NCBI RefSeq assembly: GCF_014836555.1
Contig: NZ_JACSQQ010000014.1
Location: 38,830-77,835, forward strand
Reading direction: 5' to 3'
Length of the DNA stretch: 39,006 nucleotides
Source of the DNA: Oerskovia rustica
GTDB lineage: Bacteria > Actinomycetota > Actinomycetes > Actinomycetales > Cellulomonadaceae
Shown here: piece by piece, positions 16,132-24,867 of the stretch
How positions within the stretch are numbered: position 1 is the first letter of the stretch
How the letters are laid out: each line of letters opens with the position of its first letter
The notes under the pieces: model-generated
Told to the model about the DNA's origin: nothing
Database searches by the model: none
The model's input: only the letters and a program-made list of their open reading frames with translations
Position numbers and translations under genes: made by a program

Positions 16132-16303
16132 ATGACGTCGTCCACCGCGATCCCCCCGCTCTCCGCCCCCTCCACCTGCGGGCGGACGCGTATGCCTCAC
16201 CCGCCCCGGTCCGGGACAGCAGACCAACCGTCCAGCCTCGCGGGGGCCGCCGCAACCCCTCCCCCGGGTCCGTCTCACCTGGCGGGCATGCGCTCACCGG
16301 TCG

Positions 16304-17986
16304 TCAGTACCGCCAGCGCGACATGTCCTGCTGGTAGGTCCGGTAGACCACGGGCGACAGCAGCGTCGAGGCCTCCATCTCGACCTCGGGTCCCGGGTGG
16401 TCGCCCGCGAGCGTCGCGGTGGCCCGCAGCGAGTCGAGCGTGTGGAAGCTCAGGCCCTCGGGAAGGGGCGTCGCGGCGAAGAGGCGCGCTCCGCCGTCGG
16501 GCCCGATGGTCCCGGGCACCGCCGCCCCACCCTGCCCGGCGACGGCAGGCAGCGACAGCACGAAGCCCCACTCTCCGAACGAGGGCACGTTGACCGAGAG
16601 CGGGACCACGGTCCGCCCCGGTGAGCCCGCGCGCACGGTCGCAGCGACCTGCCAGAACGCGTGCGGCGTGAAGTACGACGACGTCGCCTGGGTCGCGTAC
16701 ACGCCCCCGGGCCGCAGGTGGTTCGCGACCATGGCGTAGAACTCGGTCGAGTACAGCTTGGCGATGCGCTCGTTGGACGGGTCGACGAGGTCGATCAGGA
16801 CCGCGTCGAACGTCTGGGCGGTGGTGTCCATGAACCGGAACGCGTCGCCGTTGACGACGCGCACGCGCGGGTCGTCGAACGAGTGCTCGTTGAGGTCGCT
16901 CACGAGACGGTCGGTCCGCGCGAGCTCGGTCACGGCCGGGTCGAGGTCCACGACGGTGACCTCCCGGACGCTCGGGTACCGCAGCACCTCGCGCGCGAGC
17001 AGCCCGTCCCCTCCGCCGAGGATCGCCACCGACGCGGGCGCCGCAACCGACGTGAGCGTCGCGTGCGCGAGCGTCTCGTGGTACCTCGCCTCGTCGACCG
17101 ACGAGAACTGGAGCTGGTCGCTCAGGTAGAGCCGGACGTCGTCGCCGAAGCTCGTCAGGACGAGCTTCTGGTAGGCCGTCGACTCGTAGTGGACCACGGG
17201 GTCCTGGTAGAGCCGGGTGTTGATCGCGCCCTCGATCGCGCTCGACGCCGCGAAGCACGCCACGAGGAGGACGACCGTGAGCCGGGCGAGCCACGTCCAG
17301 CGCGTGCGCCGCCCCATGCGCCGCAGCATGAACACCGCGACCAGCACGTTGAGCAGCGCGACCGCGTACGCCGTCCGCATGAGCCCCAGGTACGGGAGCA
17401 TGACGAACGGGAAGAGCAGCGACGCGGCGAGGGCCCCGAAGTAGTCGACCGCGAGGACCTTCGACAGCAGCCCCACGGACTCGTCGCGCCCGTGCTCCTT
17501 GAGCAGCGCGACGAGCAGCGGGATCTCGACGCCGATCCCCACGCCGAGCGCGAGGGACAGCAGCACGAAGACCAGCCAGTAGACCTCGGTCAGGCTGAAC
17601 GCCGCGTAGAGGATCAGGACCGAGCTGCCGCCCAGCAGGGCGAGCGCGACCTCGTTGCGCACGAAGTTCAGGCCCGGGTTCGTCGCCAGCCGCGTCGCGA
17701 GGAGGGATCCGATCCCCATGCCGAACAGCGTCAGGCCCGTCGCGACGGAGAACGCGACGACCGAGTCGCCGAACAGGTAGGAGGCGGCCGTGCCGAGGAT
17801 CAGCTCGTAGATGATCCCGCCGACCGCGACGAGCAGCGCGGCCGCGAACACGGTCGGCTTGTCCATGCCCCGGCCCGACGGCGGCGCGTCCCCCACGAGC
17901 GGCTCCTCCCCTGCGGGCGGCTCGCCCCCCGCGGGCCCGGCGCCTCCCACGGGCGGGGCGGTCTCCGTGTGCGTGTCGCCGGCCAC
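16304..17986 (-). CDS. Membrane-fused polyamine aminopropyltransferase (spermidine synthase)
   Basis: Transfers aminopropyl from decarboxylated AdoMet to a diamine. The 560-aa protein has about seven membrane helices (residues about 42-285: GGIIYELILGTAASYLFG, GVGIGVEIPLL and others) followed by a spermidine synthase domain (about 290-530). Visible there: YQKLVLTSF, the AdoMet-binding ILGGGDGLLAREVLRYP, VDLDPAVTELA, VNGDAFRFM, and IDLVDPSN in place of the usual D-x-x-D-P catalytic loop. The GTG at 17986, 2 bp after the DUF350 gene, gives a short Pro/Gly-rich cytoplasmic N-terminus; the ATG at 17866 (MDKPTVF) is the alternative. It is the last gene of the SpeH-DUF4178-DUF350-synthase cassette. 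Confidence 0.9.
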   Translation of the reverse strand: MAGDTHTETAPPVGGAGPAGGEPPAGEEPLVGDAPPSGRGMDKPTVFAAALLVAVGGIIYELILGTAASYLFGDSVVAFSVATGLTLFGMGIGSLLATRLATNPGLNFVRNEVALALLGGSSVLILYAAFSLTEVYWLVFVLLSLALGVGIGVEIPLLVALLKEHGRDESVGLLSKVLAVDYFGALAASLLFPFVMLPYLGLMRTAYAVALLNVLVAVFMLRRMGRRTRWTWLARLTVVLLVACFAASSAIEGAINTRLYQDPVVHYESTAYQKLVLTSFGDDVRLYLSDQLQFSSVDEARYHETLAHATLTSVAAPASVAILGGGDGLLAREVLRYPSVREVTVVDLDPAVTELARTDRLVSDLNEHSFDDPRVRVVNGDAFRFMDTTAQTFDAVLIDLVDPSNERIAKLYSTEFYAMVANHLRPGGVYATQATSSYFTPHAFWQVAATVRAGSPGRTVVPLSVNVPSFGEWGFVLSLPAVAGQGGAAVPGTIGPDGGARLFAATPLPEGLSFHTLDSLRATATLAGDHPGPEVEMEASTLLSPVVYRTYQQDMSRWRY

Positions 17987-17988
17987 GG

Positions 17989-18213
17989 TCAGGAGAGGAT
18001 CGTCCCCGCGATGATGATGCCGATGGCGACGGCCAGCCCGGCGATCATGATCCCGAAGGCCGTGTTGTGCTCGTCGACGAGCTCGCGGTGCAGGTTGAGC
18101 TTGAAGAGGTAGTTCACGACCACGATCGTCAGGACGAGCAGGACGATGCCCAGCACCGAGTAGACGATCGTGGACAGGAAGGCGTCGAGGCGCAGCTCGT
18201 CGATGATGCTCAT
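17989..18213 (-). CDS. DUF350 small membrane protein
   Basis: A 74-aa protein with two hydrophobic helices (about 13-36 and 51-72) joined by a basic/acidic loop (FKLNLHRELVDEHN). It matches DUF350 family proteins, which occur beside membrane spermidine synthases and DUF4178 proteins. Function unknown. GGAG precedes the ATG. It sits 54 bp after DUF4178 and 2 bp before the synthase, so co-translation is likely. Confidence 0.85.
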   Translation of the reverse strand: MSIIDELRLDAFLSTIVYSVLGIVLLVLTIVVVNYLFKLNLHRELVDEHNTAFGIMIAGLAVAIGIIIAGTILS

Positions 18214-18267
18214 GGTTGCTCCGGGTGTGTCGTGAGGGTGGATGGTCGTGAGGTCGTGCAGGGGGCG

Positions 18268-18984
18268 CTACTTGCCGAGGCCGCCGCCACCGCCGCCGTA
18301 GACCGATCGGCGGTAGCAGGTCTGGTCGGTCGTGACCGGGTCGCCGCTCGCGTCGAACTGCTGCTCGACCGTGCGGGGCGTGCAGTCGTCGTCGTCGACG
18401 TCGCGGTCCCCGCACGCGGAGAACAGGCCGATGCCCGCCGCGAGGACCAGGACGAACGCGACCACGGGGTTGACCTTCACGTCGCGCGGCGCGACGCGCT
18501 TGCCGAAGTGGGCCTTCTGCCCCGCGGCGTCCAGGACGGTGCCGTGGTAGAGGTCGATGACGCGGTCGTCGAACTTCTCGAGCGACAGGACCATGTCCTG
18601 GGTGCGGAGCTCGGCGTACGCGACGGGCTGGCCCACCGTGAGGTCGTACGTGAAGGACCCGTCGAGCGACGCGATGGTCCCGACCCCGACCTCCGTGACC
18701 TTCGTGCGGTACTTCTTCCCGCTGAGCGTCACGGTGACGACCTGGCCCTTGCGCATCCGCGTCGGGTCGAGGGCCTCCTCGGACTCCGCGGGACGGTAGA
18801 GCGTGACGGCCTTCGTGTCGTGGTCGTACTCGACCCAGAAGTCGAGGTTCTCGTACCCGAGGACCTCCCACTCCTCCCAGTAGTACGTGACGCCGTCACT
18901 CGGGTCCTTCTCGCCGTAGACGACGACTCCCTGCGGCAGCGAGCGCCACGGCGGCGCACCGATCAGGTGCTTGCCGAGCGACAT
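18268..18984 (-). CDS. DUF4178 domain protein with C-terminal membrane helix
   Basis: A 238-aa protein whose N-terminal 165 residues match the DUF4178 pattern (beta-rich; LPQGVVVYGEKDPSDGVTYYWEEWEVLG, then WVEYDHDTKAVTLYRP and YAELRTQDMVLSLEKFDD). One hydrophobic helix follows (VNPVVAFVLVLAAGIGLFSAC, about 173-193), then an acidic Cys-containing tail ending in a Gly run (YGGGGGGLGK). Function unknown; the family travels with AdoMet decarboxylase, DUF350 and spermidine synthase. It lies 23 bp after the decarboxylase. A membrane-anchored accessory to the synthase is likely, but that is inference. Confidence 0.85.
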   Translation of the reverse strand: MSLGKHLIGAPPWRSLPQGVVVYGEKDPSDGVTYYWEEWEVLGYENLDFWVEYDHDTKAVTLYRPAESEEALDPTRMRKGQVVTVTLSGKKYRTKVTEVGVGTIASLDGSFTYDLTVGQPVAYAELRTQDMVLSLEKFDDRVIDLYHGTVLDAAGQKAHFGKRVAPRDVKVNPVVAFVLVLAAGIGLFSACGDRDVDDDDCTPRTVEQQFDASGDPVTTDQTCYRRSVYGGGGGGLGK

Positions 18985-19007
18985 GCGCGCCCTGGGCCGG
19001 CGCGCCC

Positions 19008-19364
19008 TCACAGGAGGGTCCGGACGGCGACGTCGGCGGCGGAGAAGGTCTCGCGCAGCAGGCTGCGCGTGTCCTCCTCGAAGCTGTCCGACGACGGCGC
19101 GCGGCAGGTCGTGAGGGTCACGTAGGCGGTGCCGTCCTCGGGCCACGTGTGGACCGCGAGGTGGGACTCGGCCAGGAGGGTCGCCATGCTGAACCCCTGC
19201 GGGGCGAACCGGTGCGAGGTCTCGCCGAGCGGGGTCAGCCCGGCGCGGTCGACGACCTGGGAGAGGCAGGCGCGGACGGTGGTCTCGTCGTCGAGGAGGG
19301 CGGGGTCCCCTCCGGAGATGTCGAAGACGTAGACGAGGTTGCGGTTGACCGGATCGGTCGGCAC
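19008..19364 (-). CDS. speH: S-adenosylmethionine decarboxylase proenzyme, class 1B
   Basis: Makes decarboxylated AdoMet, the aminopropyl donor for the synthase downstream. The 118-aa length and the motif LAESHLAVHTWPE fit prokaryotic class 1B enzymes: Ser67 (in ESH) is the self-cleavage site that becomes the pyruvoyl cofactor, His72 assists processing, and Cys87 (LTTCRA) is the catalytic acid. The GTG at 19364 has AGGGAG upstream. An in-frame longer start would add 130 residues without family similarity. First gene of the four-gene cassette. Confidence 0.92.
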   Translation of the reverse strand: MPTDPVNRNLVYVFDISGGDPALLDDETTVRACLSQVVDRAGLTPLGETSHRFAPQGFSMATLLAESHLAVHTWPEDGTAYVTLTTCRAPSSDSFEEDTRSLLRETFSAADVAVRTLL

Positions 19365-19395
19365 ATGTTCTCCCTGGGCAGCGGCTGGCGGCGTC

Positions 19396-19424
19396 ACGGT
19401 AGCCGATGCCTGACGTTCCGGAAA
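19396..19424 (-). promoter_or_regulatory. Candidate promoter of the polyamine cassette
   Basis: Minus strand: -35 TTTCCG (19419-19424), 17-nt spacer, -10 TACCGT (19396-19401). Transcription would start about 25 nt before the speH GTG, leaving room for its AGGGAG ribosome site. Spacing is ideal and TANNNT fits; the -35 is poor. Confidence 0.4.
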
Positions 19425-19650
19425 AATGCCGACGCCTCCTGGGACCGGTTGTCGCGAGGCCTGCTCGCCGAGCGCGCACGGGCGACCCGGCCTAGCGTGA
19501 GTGACCGGGGCACCGGCGACGACGCCGGAGCTCTCTGCTCGTCCGCAACTGACGTACCTCGACGTTCCGCACGACTCGACATGACGGTCCGGCGCCCGGT
19601 CCCACGCGTACCGCCCTCCGGACCACAGCGACAGCGACCACGGAGGCGAC

Positions 19651-21996
19651 ATGACGAAGAAGCCGTTCAGCGGTGAGATCAAGCTCGACGTCCGGGACTC
19701 GACCCCGGACTGGGACGCGTTCCTCCCGCCCAAGGCACCGGCGGGCTCTCCCAACGTGCTCGTCGTCCTCTACGACGACACGGGAATGGCCTCGTGGTCG
19801 CCCTACGGCGGCCGGATCGACATGCCGACCATGGACCGCCTCGCGCGGGACGGCCTGATCTACTCGCAGTGGCACACCACGGCGCTGTGCTCGCCGACGC
19901 GGTCGACGTTCCTGACCGGCCGCAACCACCACCTCAACGGCTTCGCGACGATCTCGGAGTCCTCGACAGGGTTCCCCGGGTACAACTCCCACATCCCGCC
20001 GTCGAACGCGACCATGGCGCACATCCTGCGGGACGCGGGATGGTCCACCTTCTGGGTCGGCAAGAACCACAACGTGCCGATCGACGAGTGGACGGCTGGG
20101 GCCTCGAAGAAGAACTGGCCGCTCGCCCAGGGGTACGACCGCTTCTACGGCTTCATCGGCGGGGAGACCAACAACTGGTACCCGTCCCTCGCCGAGGACA
20201 ACCACTACATCGACCAGCCGTACCTCCCCGAGGACGGCTACCACCTGTCGAAGGACCTGGCCGACCAGGCGCTCAAGATGATCCGGGACGTCAGGCAGAC
20301 CGAGCCCGACAAGCCCTGGTACATGTGGTTCTGCCCCGGTGCGAACCACGCCCCGCACCACGCGCCGCAGGAGTACATCGACAGGTACAAGGGCCGGTTC
20401 GACGACGGCTACGAGGCCTACCGCGAGTGGGTCCTGCCGCGCATGGTCGAGCGGGGCATCCTGCCCGAGGGCACGGTGCTCACCGAGCTCAACCCCATGC
20501 CCGACGGGACCTTCTCCCCGACGGACGAGGTGCGCCCCTGGGACTCGCTGGACGACGAGGAGAAGCACATGTTCTCCCGGATGGCCGAGGTGTTCGCCGG
20601 GTTCAGCGAGTACACCGACGCCCAGGTCGGCCGCATCGTCGACTACCTCGAGGAGTCCGGGCAGCTCGAGAACACGATCATCGTGTACTGCGCCGACAAC
20701 GGCGCCTCCGGGGAGGGCAGCCCGAACGGCTCGGTCAACGAGGGCAAGATCTTCGGCGGCTATCCCGACGACGAGGCGCAGAACCTCACCATGGTCGACA
20801 AGCTGGGCACGCCGGACACCTACAACCACTACCCGACCGGGTGGGCCGCGGCCTTCACCACCCCGTACAAGATGTTCAAGCGGTACACCTACCAGGGCGG
20901 GGTCGCCGACCCGCTGGTCATCCACTGGCCCGCGGGCATCGCCGCCAGGGGCGAGGTCCGCCACCAGTACCACCACTCCACCGACATCGTGCCGACGATC
21001 CTCGAGGCGTGCGGCGTCGAGTTCCCCGACACGTACAACGGAGTCGCGCAGACACCGCTCTCGGGAGTGTCGATGGTCCCGTCGTTCGACGCGGCGCCCG
21101 ACGCCCCGACGAACAAGACGACGCAGTACTACGAGATGTTCGGGCAGCGCGGCATCTGGCACGAAGGGTGGAAGGCCGTCACGGTGCACGGTCCGGTGAG
21201 CGGCAAGGGGCACTTCGACGACGACGTGTGGGAGCTCTATCACACCGAGGTCGACCGCTCAGAATCACAGGACCTCGCCGCCGAGCACCCCGAGAAGCTC
21301 GAGGAGCTCAAGGCGCTGTGGCTGACGGAGGCGAAGGAGAACAAGGTCCTGCCGCTCAACGACCTGCAGATCATCGGCAACCCCAAGGACTTCGAGACGT
21401 TCGTGGCCATGGAGTTCCACCAGCCCGCGCCGCCGAGCGGACAGTTCGTCTACTACCCGGGCACGTCCGAGGTGCCCGAGCGCTCCGCGGCCAACACGCA
21501 CGGCGTCTCGTACAAGATCGCGGCCGAGGTCGAGCTCACGCCCGACTCGCAGGGCGTGATCTTCGCCCACGGTTCTCGCTTCGGCGGGCACGCGCTCGTG
21601 ATCAAGGACGGCCAGGTGCACTACGTGTACAACTTCCTGGGCATCCCTCCCGAGGACCGCGTCTCGGCCCCCGTGCCGACGTCGGGCAAGCACATCATCG
21701 GCGTGGAGTTCACCAAGGAGGGCATGGGCGAGAACCGCGAGGGCGTGGGGCCGCTCAAGCTGTTCATCGACGACCAGCAGGTCGGCGAGCAGCGCATCCG
21801 CACGGTGCTCGGGCACTTCTCGCTCTGCGGCGAGGGCCTGACGATCGGACGCGACAGCGCCGACCCTGTCTCCTCGCTGTACGGCTACGGCTTCGACTTC
21901 GTGGGCGGCGAGATCGCGCGGGTCGTCTTCGACATCGCCGACGACGCCTACCTCGACCTGGAGGCCCACCTGGCCGCAGCCATGTCCCGCGACTGA
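19651..21996 (+). CDS. Cytoplasmic arylsulfatase (Cys-type, AtsA-like)
   Basis: Hydrolyses sulfate esters. The 781-aa product has the N-terminal metal-binding part NVLVVLYDDTG (Asp42/Asp43), and the activation motif CSPTR (Cys80-Arg84) followed by STFLTGRNHH. Cys80 must be converted to formylglycine. Downstream come WVGKNHN, the HAPHHAP region and CADNGASGEG, all typical of AtsA-like enzymes. A C-terminal beta-rich LamG-like domain (about 600-770) is usual in this subfamily. There is no signal peptide, so it acts in the cytoplasm. The ATG has GGAGG 6 nt upstream. A HAD hydrolase and SulP transporter follow on the same strand after a large hairpin. No formylglycine-generating enzyme is encoded in the window. 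Confidence 0.93.
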   Translation: MTKKPFSGEIKLDVRDSTPDWDAFLPPKAPAGSPNVLVVLYDDTGMASWSPYGGRIDMPTMDRLARDGLIYSQWHTTALCSPTRSTFLTGRNHHLNGFATISESSTGFPGYNSHIPPSNATMAHILRDAGWSTFWVGKNHNVPIDEWTAGASKKNWPLAQGYDRFYGFIGGETNNWYPSLAEDNHYIDQPYLPEDGYHLSKDLADQALKMIRDVRQTEPDKPWYMWFCPGANHAPHHAPQEYIDRYKGRFDDGYEAYREWVLPRMVERGILPEGTVLTELNPMPDGTFSPTDEVRPWDSLDDEEKHMFSRMAEVFAGFSEYTDAQVGRIVDYLEESGQLENTIIVYCADNGASGEGSPNGSVNEGKIFGGYPDDEAQNLTMVDKLGTPDTYNHYPTGWAAAFTTPYKMFKRYTYQGGVADPLVIHWPAGIAARGEVRHQYHHSTDIVPTILEACGVEFPDTYNGVAQTPLSGVSMVPSFDAAPDAPTNKTTQYYEMFGQRGIWHEGWKAVTVHGPVSGKGHFDDDVWELYHTEVDRSESQDLAAEHPEKLEELKALWLTEAKENKVLPLNDLQIIGNPKDFETFVAMEFHQPAPPSGQFVYYPGTSEVPERSAANTHGVSYKIAAEVELTPDSQGVIFAHGSRFGGHALVIKDGQVHYVYNFLGIPPEDRVSAPVPTSGKHIIGVEFTKEGMGENREGVGPLKLFIDDQQVGEQRIRTVLGHFSLCGEGLTIGRDSADPVSSLYGYGFDFVGGEIARVVFDIADDAYLDLEAHLAAAMSRD

Positions 21997-22004
21997 CGTC
22001 TCGA

Positions 22005-22045
22005 CCGCCCGGGGTGGTCGGCCTCGTGCCGGCCGCCCCGGGCGG
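22005..22045 (+). terminator. 18-bp hairpin between sulfatase and HAD gene
   Basis: An outer 10-bp perfect stem (CCGCCCGGGG/CCCCGGGCGG) continues through a T-G wobble into GGTCGGC/GCCGGCC (one wobble) with a 5-nt loop CTCGT. It starts 9 nt after the sulfatase stop. No T-run follows. It could be a terminator, a partial attenuator or an mRNA-stabilising structure. Confidence 0.65.
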
Positions 22046-22075
22046 CCCGTACCCAAACCGGTGAGAGGACCTCCG

Positions 22076-23080
22076 ATGACAGACCTCCCGTCCTGGCGTG
22101 ACACCTCGACCCGCACAGCGGTCCTCGACCTCGTCGCCGCGGTCACGACCGGCCCCGACGCCCTCCCGGTCGAGGAGCGTGTCGCGGTCTTCGACAACGA
22201 CGGCACCCTGTGGGCCGAGAAGCCCATGCCGGTCCAGCTCCACTTCCTCGTCGAGCAGTGGGCCCGGGCGGCCGCGGCCGACCCGGCCCTGGCGCAGACC
22301 GAGCCGTACCGGGCGGCGTCGACCGGGGACCTCGCCTGGCTCGGCGCCGCGATCGACAAGCACTACGCGGGCGACGACTCCGACCTCCGTCCCCTGATCG
22401 CAGCCGTCGTCGCGGTGCAGGCGGGCCGGTCCGTGGGCGACTACGCCGACGAGGTCCGCGCCTTCCTCGACACGGCCGTCCACCCGGCCCTCGGCCTCCC
22501 GTACCGGTACGCGACCTACCAGCCGATGCGCGAGCTGCTCGACCTCCTGCGGGCGCACGGCTTCACGGCGTACATCACCTCGGGCGGCGACCGCGACTTC
22601 ATGCGGCCGTTCACCGAGGACTACTACGGGGTGGCCCCCGAGCAGGTCGTGGGGTCGAGCCTGGGGCTCACCTTCGACGAGGCGAAGGCCGACGTCGTCT
22701 ACGGGTCGACCTTCTCCTTCCTGGACGACGGCCCCGAGAAGCCCGTGCGCATCTGGAGCCGGACCGGCCGACGGCCCGTGCTCGCGGTGGGCAACTCCAA
22801 CGGGGACGTGCCGATGCTCGCCTACGCGGCCGCGCACCCCCGGGGCCTGGCGCTGCTGATCCACCACGACGACCCGCACCGCGGGGACCCGCCGTACGAC
22901 GCGGGTGCCGAGCAGGCGCTGGCGACCGCGGCCGAGGATGGCTGGACCGTGGTGAGCGTGCGGGACGACTGGGCGCAGGTCTTCCCCGTCCCGTCGAGCG
23001 ACTCCCCGAGCCGCTCGACGGTTGGTGCGGCGGGTGGTGCGGCGGGAACCGGGCCTCGGGACGGGACGCAGGCTCCGTGA
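22076..23080 (+). CDS. HAD-superfamily hydrolase (phosphoserine phosphatase-like)
   Basis: A 334-aa HAD enzyme. Motif I is FDNDGTLW (note Asn between the two Asp), motif II YITSGGDRDF, the Lys region lies in the segment after EEGSTFSF-like sequence, and motif III is VGNSNGDVPML. The large helical cap (about 50-150) and length resemble HAD proteins often annotated next to sulfatases. Probably a phosphatase; substrate unknown. I chose the ATG at 22076 with GAGAGGA upstream; an in-frame GTG at 22061 adds five residues. The TGA stop overlaps the next GTG (GTGA), so it is coupled to SulP. The C-terminal 25 residues are Gly/Ala/Ser-rich. Confidence 0.85.
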   Translation: MTDLPSWRDTSTRTAVLDLVAAVTTGPDALPVEERVAVFDNDGTLWAEKPMPVQLHFLVEQWARAAAADPALAQTEPYRAASTGDLAWLGAAIDKHYAGDDSDLRPLIAAVVAVQAGRSVGDYADEVRAFLDTAVHPALGLPYRYATYQPMRELLDLLRAHGFTAYITSGGDRDFMRPFTEDYYGVAPEQVVGSSLGLTFDEAKADVVYGSTFSFLDDGPEKPVRIWSRTGRRPVLAVGNSNGDVPMLAYAAAHPRGLALLIHHDDPHRGDPPYDAGAEQALATAAEDGWTVVSVRDDWAQVFPVPSSDSPSRSTVGAAGGAAGTGPRDGTQAP

Positions 23081-24867
23081 CGTCCTCGCCGACGGCACCA
23101 CGGCGCCGGCCCACGCGCCCGGTGCCCCGCGTCGACCTCTTCCCGACGCTGCGCGGGTATCGCGCGAGCTGGCTGCGCGCCGACGTCGTGGGCGGGCTGT
23201 CGGCGGGCGCCGTCGTCGTGCCGCAGGCCATGGCGTACGCGACGATCGCGAACCTGCCCGTGGGCTTCGGCCTGTACACCTGCATGGTGCCCCTCGTCGT
23301 GTACGCGCTGCTCGGCGGTTCGCGCACGCTGAGCATGAGCACGACGTCGACCATCGCGACGCTGTCGGCCTCGACGCTGCTCGCGGCCGGGGTCGCGGCC
23401 GGCGCCGAGGACCCCGCGCGAGCCGTCTCGACGCTCACCCTGCTCGTCGGTGCGCTGCTGCTGCTCACCCGTGTGCTGCGGCTGGGCTCGCTCGTCGAGA
23501 ACATCTCGCAGGCCACGCTCGTGGGGATCAAGGCGGGCGTCGGCGTGACGGTCGCCGCAGCCCAGCTCCCCCCACTGCTCGGGGTGCCCGCCGATCCCGA
23601 CGCGACAGGCTTCTTCCACGTGCTCGGCTCCGCGCTCGGCAGCCTGGACCAGGCGGTCCCTGCGACGGTCGCGCTCTCGGTCGGGAGCATCGCGGTCCTG
23701 CTGCTGCTCGGCCGCGTCGCGCCCCGGATGCCCGCTCCGCTCGTCGTCGTGGCCGCGGGCATCCTGCTCGTGGCGTTCGGGGGCCTCGCCGACCGCGGCG
23801 TCGAGGTCATCGAACCGGTCCCGCCCGGGCTGCCGCTGCCCGTCCTGCCGGACCTGTCCCTCGTCGGGTCGATGCTCGCCGGGGCGAGCGCGATCGCGAT
23901 CATGGCATTCCTCGAGACGGTCGCCGTGGGTCGTGGGGTCCGCCGACCCGACGAGCCCCAGATCGGCCCGGACCAGGAGCTCCTGGCGAACGGGGTCGCG
24001 GCCGTTGTCGGAGCGTTCTTCCGCGCCATGCCGCCCGCGGGCGGCTTCTCCCAGACCGCGGTCAGCCTCCGGGCCGGGGCGCGGACGCAGGTCGCCGGGC
24101 TCGTGACCGCGGCCCTCGCGATCCTGGTCGCGCTCTTCCTCGCCCCCGTGCTCGACGACCTGCCGCAGGCCACGCTCGGCGCCATGGTCGTCGTCGCGAC
24201 CCTGAGCCTCGTCAAGGTCGGCGACTTCGTGGTCCTGTGGCGCATCAACCGCGTCGAGTTCGCGGTCGCAGCAGTGACCACGGGGATCGGCCTCGTGGCC
24301 GGGCTGCTGCCCGCCGTCGGGGTCGGGGTCGGGCTCACGCTCGTCCTCGTGCTGCGCGAGCTGGACCGGCCCCGCGTCGTCCCGCTCGTGCGCGCCCCGC
24401 AGGGCGGCTGGGCACCCGTCGACCGCGGCACGGCCGAGGGCGACGACTCCGAGGAGGACGCCGACGTGACGCGCGAGGTCGCGCGCGAGGCGGCCCTGGA
24501 GTCGGGCATCGCCCCCGGGGTCCTGGTCCTGCACCTCGACGCCGGCCTCTACACCGCGAACACCCGGCCCACGGTCGAACGCATCCTCGCCCTGGCCAGG
24601 GCGAGCGCCCCCGCACCGCACGCCGTGGTCCTGGAGTCCGGCGCCCAGCGCGGCGTCACCTCGACCGTGCTCGACGGGCTCGCGGACCTCGACCGACAGC
24701 TCGCCGGGATCGGCTGCACGCTCCTGCTCGCGCGCGTCCCGGCCGAGACCGCGGCCAGGGCCGCGGCCTCGCCGTGGTTCGCCGCGCTCGCGACGGACGG
24801 GCGCCTGCTGCCGAGCGTCGACGCGGCGGTCGAGGCGGCCCAGGCCCTGTCGGCTACGCCCCGGTGA
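23077..24867 (+). CDS. SulP family anion transporter with STAS domain
   Basis: A 596-aa membrane carrier of the SLC26/SulP family, whose members move sulfate, bicarbonate or dicarboxylates. The transmembrane part (about 25-430) begins with [36 protein letters not shown], the SulP signature, and includes LETVAVGRG and [13 protein letters not shown] cytoplasmic STAS domain (about 465-590) follows an acidic linker and contains [12 protein letters not shown] and [16 protein letters not shown]. The GTG start overlaps the HAD stop by 4 nt; the end overlaps the convergent serine hydrolase gene by 14 bp. Next to a cytoplasmic sulfatase, transport of sulfate or a sulfate ester is the natural guess. 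Confidence 0.92.
   Translation: MTSSPTAPRRRPTRPVPRVDLFPTLRGYRASWLRADVVGGLSAGAVVVPQAMAYATIANLPVGFGLYTCMVPLVVYALLGGSRTLSMSTTSTIATLSASTLLAAGVAAGAEDPARAVSTLTLLVGALLLLTRVLRLGSLVENISQATLVGIKAGVGVTVAAAQLPPLLGVPADPDATGFFHVLGSALGSLDQAVPATVALSVGSIAVLLLLGRVAPRMPAPLVVVAAGILLVAFGGLADRGVEVIEPVPPGLPLPVLPDLSLVGSMLAGASAIAIMAFLETVAVGRGVRRPDEPQIGPDQELLANGVAAVVGAFFRAMPPAGGFSQTAVSLRAGARTQVAGLVTAALAILVALFLAPVLDDLPQATLGAMVVVATLSLVKVGDFVVLWRINRVEFAVAAVTTGIGLVAGLLPAVGVGVGLTLVLVLRELDRPRVVPLVRAPQGGWAPVDRGTAEGDDSEEDADVTREVAREAALESGIAPGVLVLHLDAGLYTANTRPTVERILALARASAPAPHAVVLESGAQRGVTSTVLDGLADLDRQLAGIGCTLLLARVPAETAARAAASPWFAALATDGRLLPSVDAAVEAAQALSATPR

Larger units (their letters stand above)
15978..16303. other. 326-bp leader/intergenic region of the AvrD cluster
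   Basis: No gene is convincing here. It separates the spermidine synthase stop from the thioesterase start and should hold the main promoter of the ten-gene block. It contains a perfect 8-bp dyad (16105-16131) and a strong hairpin nearer the start codon (16020-16050). I found no clear -35/-10 pair. Confidence 0.6.
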
